Source: Pleurocapsa sp. PCC 7319
Lineage (GTDB): Bacteria; Cyanobacteriota; Cyanobacteriia; Cyanobacteriales; Xenococcaceae
Reading direction: 5' to 3'
NCBI RefSeq assembly: GCF_000332195.1
Contig: NZ_KB235922.1
Location: 5,429,322-5,493,321 of the forward strand
DNA length: 64,000 nucleotides
Below the pieces are notes generated by a model, which was not told the origin of the DNA, did not search any database, and was given only the letters and a program-made list of their open reading frames with translations. A program made the position numbers and the translations under genes. Positions within the stretch are counted from its first letter, which is position 1, and each line of letters opens with the position of its first letter. Below, in pieces: positions 18,333 through 28,179 of the stretch.

Positions 18333-19154
18333 TTGTCTAAGCTTTCGGGAACTCCTTTAACCTCAAGTCGCGCATTTTTCCTTGTATTTCATGGTAGTAG
18401 AGACCCTCGAACCCAATTGGCAGCAATACGCCTGGGGAAGTTATTAACTATAAAATTTGAATCTAAGAACATATTAACTCAGCAATATTACAGAGGAGTA
18501 GATTTATCATTTTCTCGGTCAGAAATAGTGACAACAATTGAATCACCCAAAACACCTTTAGTTGAAGTTGCTGCCTTAGAATTAACTCCACTATCTTTGA
18601 ATAAAAGCTTAGTTGAATTCGCTCTAAAAGCACAGCAAAAAGGTATTCAGCAGATTAAAGTGTTACCGTTGTTTCTTGCTCCTGGGGTTCATGTTCGGGA
18701 GGATATTCCTTCAGAAATTGCTTTAGCCATTAAACAAATCAATAGTCAAGTTACAATAGAATTATCTCCATATATAGGTAAATATTCGGGAATAGTCCCG
18801 TTGCTTTCCCATGAATTTGAGCAATTATCTGGAGAATCACGCATATTAGTAGTTCATGGAAGTCGTTTACCAGAAGTTAATTATTACTATCAGAGTTTGA
18901 CAACTCAGTTAAATGCCTTGACAGCATACTGGTCAGTTTCCCCTAGCCTTACTCAACAAGTCACGGAGCAAATAGCCGCCGGTTACAAGAAAATTGCTAT
19001 TTTGCCTTATTTTTTATTCCCTGGCAGAATCACTAAAGCGATCGCCGAAGAAGTGAGAACATTACAGTCAGCTTATCCCCAAGTAGAACTGATTCTAGGT
19101 CAACCTTTGGGAGCATCTGATACTTTAGCGGAATTAATTGTTGGGGAAGTTTAA
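18333..19154 (+). CDS. Sirohydrochlorin chelatase-like protein (CbiX/SirB family)
   Basis: 273 residues with two repeated CbiX-type halves. Each has a VFHGSRDP- or VVHGSRLP-type segment carrying the metal-ligand His (near residues 24 and 173), and each ends in a strand followed by PLFLAPGVHV or PYFLFPGRI. The family inserts Fe2+, Co2+ or Ni2+ into sirohydrochlorin. The TTG at 18333 is the best start seen; the frame is open somewhat further upstream, so the N terminus is uncertain. cobA starts 3 bases after the stop, supporting a siroheme-pathway operon. Confidence 0.9.
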   Translation: MSKLSGTPLTSSRAFFLVFHGSRDPRTQLAAIRLGKLLTIKFESKNILTQQYYRGVDLSFSRSEIVTTIESPKTPLVEVAALELTPLSLNKSLVEFALKAQQKGIQQIKVLPLFLAPGVHVREDIPSEIALAIKQINSQVTIELSPYIGKYSGIVPLLSHEFEQLSGESRILVVHGSRLPEVNYYYQSLTTQLNALTAYWSVSPSLTQQVTEQIAAGYKKIAILPYFLFPGRITKAIAEEVRTLQSAYPQVELILGQPLGASDTLAELIVGEV

Positions 19155-19157
19155 ATT

Positions 19158-19910
19158 ATGCATCAACTTAAATATGTAGGAAAGGTTTATTTGGTTGGAG
19201 CAGGTCCAGGTGATCCTGGATTATTAACAGTCAAAGGTAAAACCTTACTAGAACATGCCGACGTAGTAATTTACGATGCTTTGGTCAGTCCAGAGATCAT
19301 CAATATTATCAATCCCCTAGCCGAAAAAATTAACGCTGGAAAACGTAGAGGTAGGCACTCTTTACCTCAAGCCGAAACTACTGAATTACTAAGATCTAAA
19401 GCCGAAACCAACGCTATTGTGGTGCGCCTCAAAGGGGGAGATCCTTTTGTTTTTGGCAGAGGTGGAGAAGAAATGGCAGATCTAGTGCAAGCAGGAGTAG
19501 GTGTAGAAATCGTGCCGGGTATTACTTCAGGCATTGCTGCTCCTGCCTATGCGGGGATTCCTGTAACCCATCGCCTATATAATTCTTCTGTTACCTTTGT
19601 CACCGGTCATGAAGCGACGGAAAAATATCGCCCTGAAGTCAATTGGCAAGCGATCGCTCAAGGTTCGGAAACAATTGTAATTTATATGGGGGTGCATAAT
19701 CTTCCCCACATTATTCCCCAATTATTGGCGGGAGGTATGACCGCAGATACTCCTATTGCCCTAATTCGCTGGGGGACGAGACCCGATCAAACTGAGTTGG
19801 TGGGTACTCTAGAAACTATTATCGAGCAGATATTGACTACAGAATTTCAAGCACCAGCGATCGCTGTTATCGGTCAAGTTGTAGATTTTCGCTCTCTTTT
19901 AGTTCCATAG
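19158..19910 (+). CDS. cobA: Uroporphyrinogen-III C-methyltransferase
   Basis: 250 residues. It methylates uroporphyrinogen III twice with S-adenosylmethionine to give precorrin-2, the precursor of siroheme and cobalamin. Motifs: VYLVGAGPGDPGLLT near the N terminus, VRLKGGDPFVFGRG, GITSGIAAPAYAGIPVTHR, and IYMGVHN. This is the single-domain SUMT form, without the CysG dehydrogenase/chelatase part, which fits the separate chelatase gene directly upstream. Confidence 0.96.
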   Translation: MHQLKYVGKVYLVGAGPGDPGLLTVKGKTLLEHADVVIYDALVSPEIINIINPLAEKINAGKRRGRHSLPQAETTELLRSKAETNAIVVRLKGGDPFVFGRGGEEMADLVQAGVGVEIVPGITSGIAAPAYAGIPVTHRLYNSSVTFVTGHEATEKYRPEVNWQAIAQGSETIVIYMGVHNLPHIIPQLLAGGMTADTPIALIRWGTRPDQTELVGTLETIIEQILTTEFQAPAIAVIGQVVDFRSLLVP

Positions 19911-20111
19911 CCTTGACAACTCATTATCCCTAATTAACTGAAAATTTTGCAGAAATTGGGTCTATTAAATGGCATGATAATTATCATGATCATTTGGGAA
20001 AAATCGGCTGTGCTGAGTATTAATACTTAGAATAACTGACAAAATATCCTAATATAATACATAATTACTTAGAGTATGTCTTCATTGATGAGATATATAT
20101 AGATCGTGCTT

Positions 20112-20306
20112 ATGGGCTTTGCAGAACTATCAATTGCAGATATTGCAGCAGAATATCAAATCGAAGAACAAGTAGTATTCGACCTATGCGATCGCTTTAA
20201 AATTAACTATAAAAACGAACGCACCTGTCTAGCATTGGAAGATGCCAAGGCAATTATTATGGAAATTCTAGCTGCCAAAACTAATTTAGAAGCTAACCAA
20301 AAATAA
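20112..20306 (+). CDS. Small conserved protein, IF2-N-like helical domain
   Basis: 64 residues from the ATG at 20112; a GTG two codons upstream (20106) is possible. It is soluble and acidic. The pattern LSIADIAAEYQIEEQVVFDLCDRF resembles the small helical N-domain of translation factor IF2 or a degenerate HTH; this is a resemblance, not an assignment. It reads in the same direction as psbV, 162 bases upstream of it. Confidence 0.65.
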   Translation: MGFAELSIADIAAEYQIEEQVVFDLCDRFKINYKNERTCLALEDAKAIIMEILAAKTNLEANQK

Positions 20307-20468
20307 TTTATTTTAGCTCCGATTGGATATGCATTCGCCCTGAGCGATAAGATTGGTTACTGTTTTCATTAACTACCAGGTATTCTGTCAAGATAAATAA
20401 CTGAAGATTATGTATATTGGTGCATCACAAATAGCACCGCAATCAAATTAAAACTTTTGAGGAGAATA

Positions 20469-20960
20469 ATGTTGAAGCGATTATTATTTGCTGCTGTAGC
20501 TGCTTTATTTTTGGTAATTCAATTTAATATTGGTAGCGTTAATGCAGTTGAGTTAGACGAAGATATTCGTACAGTAAAACTCAACGATCAAGGAGATGAA
20601 ATAGTTTTAAGTCTCAAACAAGTCAAACAAGGACAAAAAGTATTTGTAGATACTTGCTCCTATTGCCATAAATCTGGTGCAACTAAAACAAACCCTAACG
20701 TCAATTTGGGTTTAACTGCTCTATCTGGGGCATTCCCCGCTAGAGATAATGTTGAAGGAATCGTAGATTACCTCAAAAATCCCACAACTTATGATGGTGA
20801 AAGAGAAATCTATGAATTCCACCCCAATACTACCCGTTCTGATCTTTATCCCTTAATGCGTAATTTAACTGATGATGATCTAGAAGCAGTTGCTGGACAT
20901 ATCCTAATTCAGCCTGAAATTCGTGGCATTCTCTGGGGAGGCGGAAAAGTTTATAACTAA
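20469..20960 (+). CDS. psbV: Photosystem II cytochrome c-550
   Basis: 163 residues from the ATG at 20469, chosen because GAGGAG lies 4-9 bases ahead and the product then begins with a proper signal peptide (MLKRLLFAAVAALFLV...) cleaved near NAVELDE. The c-type haem motif CSYCH is at 63-67, and a later His in YEFHPNT is the expected second axial ligand. It is a lumenal extrinsic subunit stabilising the oxygen-evolving Mn cluster. The C-terminal RGILWGGGKVYN is characteristic. A terminator follows at 21004. Confidence 0.97.
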   Translation: MLKRLLFAAVAALFLVIQFNIGSVNAVELDEDIRTVKLNDQGDEIVLSLKQVKQGQKVFVDTCSYCHKSGATKTNPNVNLGLTALSGAFPARDNVEGIVDYLKNPTTYDGEREIYEFHPNTTRSDLYPLMRNLTDDDLEAVAGHILIQPEIRGILWGGGKVYN

Positions 20961-21003
20961 ACCTTTTTTACTTTTTAAAATTTAAAGAGATTAAAGATCA
21001 ATA

Positions 21004-21045
21004 AAAGATGAGGGATGAATTTTGTTCTACCTCATCTTTTTTTTT
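21004..21045 (+). terminator. Rho-independent terminator after psbV
   Basis: AAAGATGAGG (21004-21013) pairs with CCTCATCTTT (21030-21039) and is followed by T residues to 21045. Its position, 44 bases after the psbV stop, fits. The A-run on the other side could also let it act for the convergent recG transcript. Confidence 0.85.
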
Positions 21046-21069
21046 GATACAAACGATATTAATTCAGAA

Positions 21070-23535
21070 TTAATTCCAAATATCTCCACCCATTAAACGA
21101 CGATAGCGAATTTCCAGCTCCTGCTTTAACGAGGGAGAATTATCTAACATTTTGTCCGCAGCAATAATCTTCTCCGCAGCTTCCCTAGCTAAATTTAGCA
21201 CTTCTTGATCTTCAACTAAACTGGCTAAGGCAAAATCTGGCAATCCCGATTGACGAGTTCCCAAAACTGCTCCTGGTCCACGAAATCGCATATCCGCTTC
21301 CGAAATAAAGAAACCATCCTGAGATTCTTCTAACACTGCTAAACGTTGTCTGGCTTCGACATTTTTACTGCTACTCATCAGGAAACAAAAAGATTTACTG
21401 CTTCCCCTGCCGATTCTGCCACGCAACTGATGTAATTGCGATAAACCAAACCGTTCTGCATGTTCAATCACCATGACCGTCGCATTGGGTACATCAACCC
21501 CGACTTCAATCACAGTTGTCGACACAATAATCTGAGATTCATTATCACGAAAAGAAGTTAACGCCACATCCTTTTCGACTGAACTCATCCGACCATGTAG
21601 TAGGGCGATTTTAAACTCAGGGAAAATTACTTCTGATAACCTTTTATGTTCTTCCGTTGCTGCTTTAAGATCGAGCTTTTCTGATTCTTCTACTAAAGGG
21701 AAAATAATATAAGCCTGTCTACCTTGAGCAATTTCTCGACGAATTAAATCATAGACTTTTTTACGATCCTTACCTTTTTTCATCATGGTGCTGATTGGTT
21801 GTCTGCCTGGGGGTAATTCATCAATCTGACTGACATCTAAATCACCGTGCAAAGTTAAAGCCAAAGTACGAGGAATAGGCGTGGCAGTCATGGTTAAAAC
21901 GTGAGGAGATTTACCCTTTCCTAAAAGACGCGCTCGTTGTTGTACGCCAAAACGATGTTGCTCATCAATTACGGCTAAACCCAGTTTATGAAAGTTAACT
22001 GAATCTTGAATTAAGGCATGAGTTCCCACTAAAAGTGGTAATTCACCATTTTCTAATTGAGAATGAATTTCTCGACGTTTAGCTGTTTTAGTTGAACCTG
22101 TGAGTAGCTCTACGGGGAGATGCAATAAATTGAACCAAGTAACTAACTTGCGGTAATGTTGTTCAGCTAATACTTCCGTAGGTGCCATTAATGCAGCTTG
22201 ATAACCAGACTGAATCGCAGCTAGGATTGCAAACACAGCCACAACCGTTTTTCCTGAACCCACATCCCCTTGTACCAGACGATTCATGGGAGTATCTGTC
22301 TTACCTAAATCCTGAAAGATTTCATTGATGACTCTTTCTTGAGCGTTAGTTAATTTAAACGGTAGGATCTGGTTAAATTGTTCGATTAGTTTCCCTTGAG
22401 GGGCAAAACTAGCACTGGATTGATTTTGTTTAAGCTGTTGGCGACGTTGCAGGAAGCCTAACTGAAGATAGAAAAATTCATCAAATACTAATCTACGTCT
22501 CGCGTGGGTAAGTTCTTCATAGTTTTCGGGAAAATGAATACAGGCGATCGCATTTTTCAACTTGACTAAACCATATTGGTTTCGCAGTTCACTAGGTAAA
22601 GGATCGACTAATTGAGCAGCAGCAGGCAAGACAGCAATGATTGATTTTCTAACTGTATCAGCTGGTACACCTTCCGTTAAAGCGTATACAGGCAATACCC
22701 TTCCCACTTTAATCGATTCAATACTCGCTCCTGCACCATCTAAAACTTCTATTTCAGGTTTATCTAGAGTAATACCATATTTATTTTGTTTAACGAGTCC
22801 AGAAGCAGCCACAATTGAGCCTACGGGATACTGACGTTTATATCTTTCTTGTGAACCCCGATTACTGAATCTAGCGCCCATTAGAAAGCGATTAATCTTC
22901 AATCTGCCTGTAGCATCAGTCAGGATTAACTCAAAAATAGTTAATTTTTTATTTTTGGGGCTGGTAAAACACTTACAACTTTTAACAGTTCCGATTACTG
23001 TGACTGTCTCTCCAGGTTCAAGATGAGTAATCTGTACCTGACGAGCATAGTCAAGATGATCGCGGGGATAATAAAACAATAAATCCCTTACTGTATACAA
23101 TCCCAGACGTTCTAAATAACTACTCCTACGCCCAATATCTATTACCCTGCTCAAAGGCTGATCTAAGGTAATGGTTTGATTAAAATAAGTCTTGGCTCTG
23201 GGACTATTTAAAGATGTTGTGCGGGGTACTTTCGGTTTCGGTGGAGTGGCAGGAGTTTCGGCGATCGCTTTTTGTTTATAGAGAAAATTACGAGTGCTAA
23301 TGACTAACTGCTTTCTTTGAGAGGAACTTAAGTTGTCATAACCAGCAAACTTTTGAGCAATATCGTGCCATTGCATTTTGTACCCAGCGGGAATATTTCT
23401 CGGCGGCTTGCCTAAACTAAGACAGATAAATTCGCTAAAGCGGTACTGATTGCCAATTAAATCTATATAGCCTCTTTCTGCTTCTACAGATAATGCTTTT
23501 TGCAACCTTACCCAATCTAGCGTTTGTTCACTCAT
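21070..23535 (-). CDS. recG: ATP-dependent DNA helicase RecG
   Basis: 821 residues, complete. An N-terminal extension of about 120 residues, common in cyanobacterial RecG, precedes the wedge/OB-fold domain (about 165-275). The helicase core starts with Walker A GDVGSGKT at 423-430, then DEQH in VIDEQHRFG, TATPIPRT, and the C-terminal helicase motif QLRGRIGRG. It remodels stalled replication forks and Holliday junctions. Monocistronic; convergent with psbV. Confidence 0.97.
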   Translation of the reverse strand: MSEQTLDWVRLQKALSVEAERGYIDLIGNQYRFSEFICLSLGKPPRNIPAGYKMQWHDIAQKFAGYDNLSSSQRKQLVISTRNFLYKQKAIAETPATPPKPKVPRTTSLNSPRAKTYFNQTITLDQPLSRVIDIGRRSSYLERLGLYTVRDLLFYYPRDHLDYARQVQITHLEPGETVTVIGTVKSCKCFTSPKNKKLTIFELILTDATGRLKINRFLMGARFSNRGSQERYKRQYPVGSIVAASGLVKQNKYGITLDKPEIEVLDGAGASIESIKVGRVLPVYALTEGVPADTVRKSIIAVLPAAAQLVDPLPSELRNQYGLVKLKNAIACIHFPENYEELTHARRRLVFDEFFYLQLGFLQRRQQLKQNQSSASFAPQGKLIEQFNQILPFKLTNAQERVINEIFQDLGKTDTPMNRLVQGDVGSGKTVVAVFAILAAIQSGYQAALMAPTEVLAEQHYRKLVTWFNLLHLPVELLTGSTKTAKRREIHSQLENGELPLLVGTHALIQDSVNFHKLGLAVIDEQHRFGVQQRARLLGKGKSPHVLTMTATPIPRTLALTLHGDLDVSQIDELPPGRQPISTMMKKGKDRKKVYDLIRREIAQGRQAYIIFPLVEESEKLDLKAATEEHKRLSEVIFPEFKIALLHGRMSSVEKDVALTSFRDNESQIIVSTTVIEVGVDVPNATVMVIEHAERFGLSQLHQLRGRIGRGSSKSFCFLMSSSKNVEARQRLAVLEESQDGFFISEADMRFRGPGAVLGTRQSGLPDFALASLVEDQEVLNLAREAAEKIIAADKMLDNSPSLKQELEIRYRRLMGGDIWN

Positions 23536-23982
23536 GCCTACTTTTTGCTGTTGATCATGATACTGGAACTTCTATTTAAGCAGTAAAATTTCAACTCATC
23601 ATTGATATTTTAAATATTACTTACAACCTTTGACATACAAAGTATATAGAATCCTGCCATATTCCATCTTTTGTTAGCTGTGGCGCGATTAGCTCTGCCA
23701 CTGCCCTTCGGGCAATCGCTTCTGGCGGTGAGCGAAGCTCAATCACAAAGCTAGTTTTAGACCTATGCTTTTTAATGCAGTCGCCACCATCATGAAAAAT
23801 TCTACAGCTCAATTTACCCAATTATCTAACTTTAAAAGATTACAGAGAACAAGTATTTGCTATTCTCGCTCAGTTAAGATGCATGATATTGTAATTGGCT
23901 TGTATATAAATAAGTATGAATTCGATAGCGAGGGACACTGCTTCGCAAGCAGCTTGTCCAATCGCCATGTTGGGTTAGATAT
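23536..23982. other. Intergenic region with two short GC-rich palindromic repeats
   Basis: 447 bases between the recG start and the pcyA stop. Around 23680-23760 and 23925-23970 lie GC-rich blocks with small palindromes (CTGCCCTTCGGGCAATCGC; GCTTCGCAAGC inside GACACTGC...GCTTGTC). They resemble the short dispersed palindromes common in cyanobacterial spacers. Open frames across this stretch have no coding character. Confidence 0.45.
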
Positions 23983-24759
23983 TTAGTAGAATTCCACAGA
24001 TTTCTCATATGACCTATCGGGAGAATTAGGTATATCAAACAATACAGAAGTCATATAATTTTCTGCCCATTCTGCGCCAAAAGCTTTTTCTAAGACACGG
24101 CGAGTTTTATCATTTTGTTGTTGTTTAGTACAATAATACTGTTGTCCAGCTAAATACAGCTCTTGTAGTTGATGGGATACTGGGATAGATTGAGCTGCTT
24201 CTTTACAGTGAATACGAAGGTAGCTTGAGGCTTGATCTAGAAAATCCTGTTCTTCCTCTGCATTGTGAGGACGTACAAACAGACAAAAATCCGAGAAAAT
24301 ATCAGCCCAAGGTGGTAGTTCGCGTAATTCTGTGAAATCTACTTTTGGTAATGCTGAAAGTGACTGAATATAACTAGAAGATAAAGTCTTTTCTGGACCA
24401 GTAGGAGATAAATCGGCGATCGCGGCACTAATTCCACCTCTCCCAGCGACGATATCACAACCAAACATCGGTAAAGGATATTCAGAGCGAGGAAACATCA
24501 CACAATGAAGAATGTCTAAATTGTTTCCTATCTTGGCTAATTCCAAGTGCATTTTACGAAACTGGGGGGTTTGATAGCAGCGATTTTCGATCCTTAATCT
24601 TTCTCCCTCCAGTTTGCCTTCAACATAACCCAATCCTTCCGGTAAAGAAAAAGCTGATAGCTCCAAATACTTCTGCCAAGAGTTGATAATACGTTCGGCA
24701 AGTCGATGGATTAAGGGATGTTGTTCTTGACGCAGAGAGGGTTGGGAAGTTTCTAACAT
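23983..24759 (-). CDS. pcyA: Phycocyanobilin:ferredoxin oxidoreductase
   Basis: 258 residues. It reduces biliverdin IXalpha by four electrons from ferredoxin to phycocyanobilin, the chromophore of phycobilisomes and phytochromes. The conserved active-site residues are visible: His 85 in DILHCVMFP and Asp 102 in FGCDIVAG (His88 and Asp105 of the Synechocystis enzyme), and Glu 73 in MHLELAK. Cytoplasmic. It is divergent from tatA, 138 bases away. Confidence 0.97.
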   Translation of the reverse strand: MLETSQPSLRQEQHPLIHRLAERIINSWQKYLELSAFSLPEGLGYVEGKLEGERLRIENRCYQTPQFRKMHLELAKIGNNLDILHCVMFPRSEYPLPMFGCDIVAGRGGISAAIADLSPTGPEKTLSSSYIQSLSALPKVDFTELRELPPWADIFSDFCLFVRPHNAEEEQDFLDQASSYLRIHCKEAAQSIPVSHQLQELYLAGQQYYCTKQQQNDKTRRVLEKAFGAEWAENYMTSVLFDIPNSPDRSYEKSVEFY

Positions 24760-24897
24760 TACGGTTATAAAATATTCAATCTAGGCAAAAAAATAATGTA
24801 GCCAAAGATGTCTATAAATAAAACGATATACTGAGACTGACCTTATCTATACATTTAGCTATTAATCGTAATAGATTTTAGTGCAGGAGATTAAATT

Positions 24898-25071
24898 ATG
24901 TTTGGTTTGGGTATACCTGAAGTAGCTGTGATTGCCCTAGTAGCAATTCTCGTTTTTGGTCCCAAGAAAATACCCGAAATTGGTAGTGCTTTGGGTAAAA
25001 CTATCAAGGGTTTTAAAGAAGAAATGGATAATCCACAATTAAATGATGGTCAAGAAAAAGATCGAGAATAA
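24898..25071 (+). CDS. tatA: Twin-arginine translocase subunit TatA/Hcf106-like
   Basis: 57 residues, too short for common ORF cut-offs. It starts MFGLGIPEVAVIALVAILV with one N-terminal transmembrane helix, then the hinge FGPKKIPEIG and the amphipathic helix SALGKTIKGFKEEM, then a charged tail. This is the TatA/B signature, and the length favours TatA. It forms the pore-forming part of Tat export in cytoplasmic and thylakoid membranes. CAGGAG lies upstream of the ATG as ribosome-binding site. tatC is not adjacent. Confidence 0.93.
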   Translation: MFGLGIPEVAVIALVAILVFGPKKIPEIGSALGKTIKGFKEEMDNPQLNDGQEKDRE

Positions 25072-25139
25072 AAATATCGTTATTGTGTGCCAGACATACC
25101 CTCATGATTAAAATTAAAAATTAAGTATTAGCGATATTT

Positions 25140-26990
25140 TCAGCGGTTAGTTGTTTGAGTTAAATCCATTATTTGTTCAAAACAAAAATCATCAACTAGT
25201 TTAGCGATCGCATTGACCACACCAGAATGTTCATCAGGAACTTGCTCCAATAAATTCAGAATTTCTTTGGCATTAGCAGCCGTAGCAAAATAATTAAGCT
25301 GTTGCATCCATTCTGAGGGCATGACTGCAAGTAATGTAGATTCTAGATTTAAGTTGTCTAATCCTAGTTGAGTATTTAAAGATGGGGGAGATTGCGCGTA
25401 GATGTATTTAACTTTTAAGTATTGAGCGATTTTTAACCATAACTCTGCTTCATTAAATGGAATGTTCATTAAGTCGTCACATCCTGAAGAGAGAATAAAC
25501 TGTTTTTGCTCTCTAAACTTGGAAGCGGTTAAAGCAATGATGACCACGGATTGATCTAAGCGTTTAATGTGCTGTGTGGCTTCATAGCCATCCATAACTG
25601 GCATTTGCAGATCCATCAAAATTAAGTTAGGCGACCAACTGGACCACAGTTTTATTGCTTCTTGTCCATCAACAGCCTCTTTAACTCTAAATCCAACCAT
25701 TTCTAATAACTGAGTCAGAAATTGTCGATTTTCCCAACGGTCTTCTACTACCAAAATTCTTGGTGCTGGTAAATTGGGTTGCAAGCCAATTACTCGTCTT
25801 TGTTCTGGTAGGGAAGAAACCGGTTGACCCGCATCTATATAGATATCAAAACTAAAAGTTGACCCTTGATTAACCCTACTTTTAACGGTGATATCCCCTC
25901 CCATTAATTGCACATATTGACGGCTAATCGATAAACCTAATCCTGTTCCAGATTGAGATTTACGACCTATTTCGGTCTGCACAAAGGGAGCGAAAAGAGT
26001 GGTCAATTCATCAGCAGTGATACCATGACCTGTATCTTCTATTTCAAAAGTGATTTGATTAGTCTTTTGGAGATTATAGTTTATTCTCAGAGTTACTTGA
26101 CCCTCAGGCGTAAATTTAACGGCATTTGCCAATAAGTTAATTAAGACCTGTCGTAATTTCTGCTCGTCAGTCTGGACATACTGAGGTACATGATCGCTTC
26201 GCTGAATTACGAAGTTTAAACTCTTGGCTTGAGCTTTTAGTCGAAACATCTCTTCGATACCTTGGAGCATTCGATATAAATCAAAGTTGTTTTTCTCCAG
26301 AACGAGTAGACCTGCTTCAATTTTAGAAACTTCCAGCACATCGTTGATTAGTGCCATTAAATGCTCTCCGCTGTGATTAATTATTCGGAGCTGTTCTTGA
26401 TGTTCTCTACTGAGAGATTCGTCTCGCTGCATTAATTGTACAAAACCGATAATAGCGTTCATCGGAGTCCGCAATTCATGAGTAATCTGGGAGAAAAAGA
26501 TGCTTTTTGCGCTATTGGCGGCTTTAGCTGCCTGCAAAGCTCTGGTTAACTCATTTGTGCGAGATGCAACTTGAGCTTCTAAATTTTTCTGCAAATTGCG
26601 TAACTGAAGATGAGTCGTTACTCTAGCGATCACCTCTTTAATTTGAAAGGGTTTAGTGATGTAATCTACCCCCCCGAGACTAAAAGCGTTAACCTTATCC
26701 AAAACCTGATCTAAAGCACTCAGAAAAATTACCGGAATTGAGCTGGTGTTTGGATCTGCTTTTAATTGGCGACAAACTTCGTAACCATCAATCTCCGGCA
26801 TATTAATGTCCAGTAAAATTAAATCCGCCCAACCAGAACGGGCGATCGCGATCGCCTCCGAGCCTCTTTCGACTGAACGCACTGCATATCCTCTACGAGT
26901 GAGTATTCTGGACAGTAATTCCAAGTTGTCTAGCACATCATCAACAATAAGGATCTTATCCTGAGTAGTTGGAGATAAGTCTGGCATTAG
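25140..26990 (-). CDS. Hybrid sensor: receiver - histidine kinase - receiver
   Basis: About 616 residues from the ATG at 26990 (MPDLSPTTQ), preferred over 27023 because the receiver domain starts directly after it. Receiver 1 has ILIVDDV and the phospho-acceptor Asp in LILLDINMPEIDG. A coiled linker leads to HisKA with phospho-His in ITHELRTPMNAIIGF. HATPase motifs are NLLANAVKFT and GTGLGLSIS. Receiver 2 has ILVVED and LILMDLQMPVMDG, but the usual conserved Lys before Pro (KP) is replaced in NIPF. There is no sensor domain or membrane helix, so input comes through the first receiver or a partner. Orphan gene. Confidence 0.92.
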   Translation of the reverse strand, partial: LMPDLSPTTQDKILIVDDVLDNLELLSRILTRRGYAVRSVERGSEAIAIARSGWADLILLDINMPEIDGYEVCRQLKADPNTSSIPVIFLSALDQVLDKVNAFSLGGVDYITKPFQIKEVIARVTTHLQLRNLQKNLEAQVASRTNELTRALQAAKAANSAKSIFFSQITHELRTPMNAIIGFVQLMQRDESLSREHQEQLRIINHSGEHLMALINDVLEVSKIEAGLLVLEKNNFDLYRMLQGIEEMFRLKAQAKSLNFVIQRSDHVPQYVQTDEQKLRQVLINLLANAVKFTPEGQVTLRINYNLQKTNQITFEIEDTGHGITADELTTLFAPFVQTEIGRKSQSGTGLGLSISRQYVQLMGGDITVKSRVNQGSTFSFDIYIDAGQPVSSLPEQRRVIGLQPNLPAPRILVVEDRWENRQFLTQLLEMVGFRVKEAVDGQEAIKLWSSWSPNLILMDLQMPVMDGYEATQHIKRLDQSVVIIALTASKFREQKQFILSSGCDDLMNIPFNEAELWLKIAQYLKVKYIYAQSPPSLNTQLGLDNLNLESTLLAVMPSEWMQQLNYFATAANAKEILNLLEQVPDEHSGVVNAIAKLVDDFCFEQIMDLTQTTNR

Positions 26991-27090
26991 GGTTACTCTC
27001 AGAAAATAGTTCGGGAAGAACACTATCTTAACCGCAGCATATAAGATTTTGGATTTTGACTATTATGAGAAGTAACCTAAATGATAATTT

Positions 27091-28155
27091 TTAATTATTA
27101 ATTACTAATTTCTTAAACCAAGCTTCAAAGCGATCGCCCAAAGCCTCAAGGGAATATTGCTCTTCTGCTTGTTGACGACAAAGTTGACGCTCAATCTGAT
27201 CGATTTGGTTAATTGCCTCAACTAGTCCAGAAATACTATCGGGTTCTACTAGCCAGCCTGTTTGACCATCTTTAACAATCTCCGAAGGACCACCACGTCG
27301 ATAGGCAATAATTGGTACCCCACAGGCTAAAGCCTCGATAGCGACATTCCCAAAAGCTTCAATCCAACGGGGAGTCATCAATAAAGCGCGACATTTGCCT
27401 AGTTCCTGCTGTAGTTTTTCAGTAGATAAAAATCCCTGATAGTCTATCGGTGCATCGGGAAAATCACGGCAAATTTGCTCCCAATAGTCTTGATCTTGTA
27501 TTTTGCCAAAGATCTTCAATGGTATCCCGGTAATATTAACTGCTGCTACGGCATCTTCTAGAGCTTTTTCGGGTGCAATGCGTCCCAGCCAAGCCAAACT
27601 GGCTTCAGGGGTATTGTTAAACTGGTAGAGAGATAAATCAATTGCGCTACTTAAGATCTCGCAATCAGCGGCAAAAGGAAAAGTATCAGCCTGAGATTGA
27701 GTGTAAACACCAAAAGTACCAGGATATTGTTGGATGATCTGCTGCATAATGCGATCGCTGGCTACTGTCATCGATCCCATACTAATAAAGTGGGCAATCG
27801 TCGTCTCAATAAAGGGAGTTAAATAAAAAGGTAGCCAATCAAAGGCAAAATTTACGAGCAAATCATATTTGTGCTGCACTCTGCGGGCATAGTCCCACAT
27901 ATTTGCCAACACCGAGTTATCAGGTAAACAAATCGGCACCTCGCGGCTCTGAGTTTGTACTGGTACTTGCAAATTACCGGTAATGGTTGTCACGGGTATA
28001 TTGTTTAACCAAGAACCTTCAGGGGCGACTACTTCTAGCTGATGTCCTCGGCGACGAAATTCTTGGGCTAGATTTTGAATAGTTAATTCAACTCCACCTC
28101 CTTGTCCAGATCCTAAAGAGCCAACGGAAGTAGATAAAAAAAGAATTTTAAGCAT
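27091..28155 (-). CDS. Glycosyltransferase family 4 (GT-B)
   Basis: About 354 residues from the ATG at 28155 (MLKILFLSTSVGS); the frame extends eight codons further to 28179, but the shorter form begins with the normal first beta strand. The donor loop GQGGGVELTIQNLA is at the N terminus, and the C-terminal GT-B nucleotide-sugar motif is EALACGVPIIAYRRGGPSEIV. It transfers a sugar from a nucleotide donor; the acceptor is unknown. It lies alone downstream of hcp, separated by a terminator. Confidence 0.88.
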   Translation of the reverse strand: MLKILFLSTSVGSLGSGQGGGVELTIQNLAQEFRRRGHQLEVVAPEGSWLNNIPVTTITGNLQVPVQTQSREVPICLPDNSVLANMWDYARRVQHKYDLLVNFAFDWLPFYLTPFIETTIAHFISMGSMTVASDRIMQQIIQQYPGTFGVYTQSQADTFPFAADCEILSSAIDLSLYQFNNTPEASLAWLGRIAPEKALEDAVAAVNITGIPLKIFGKIQDQDYWEQICRDFPDAPIDYQGFLSTEKLQQELGKCRALLMTPRWIEAFGNVAIEALACGVPIIAYRRGGPSEIVKDGQTGWLVEPDSISGLVEAINQIDQIERQLCRQQAEEQYSLEALGDRFEAWFKKLVINN

Positions 28156-28179
28156 TGAGTTTACCGAAGTTTTTAGCAC

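Noticed and set aside
23621-23986. Two short frames between recG and pcyA
   Set aside because: They cover palindromic spacer repeats, and the translations lack coding character.
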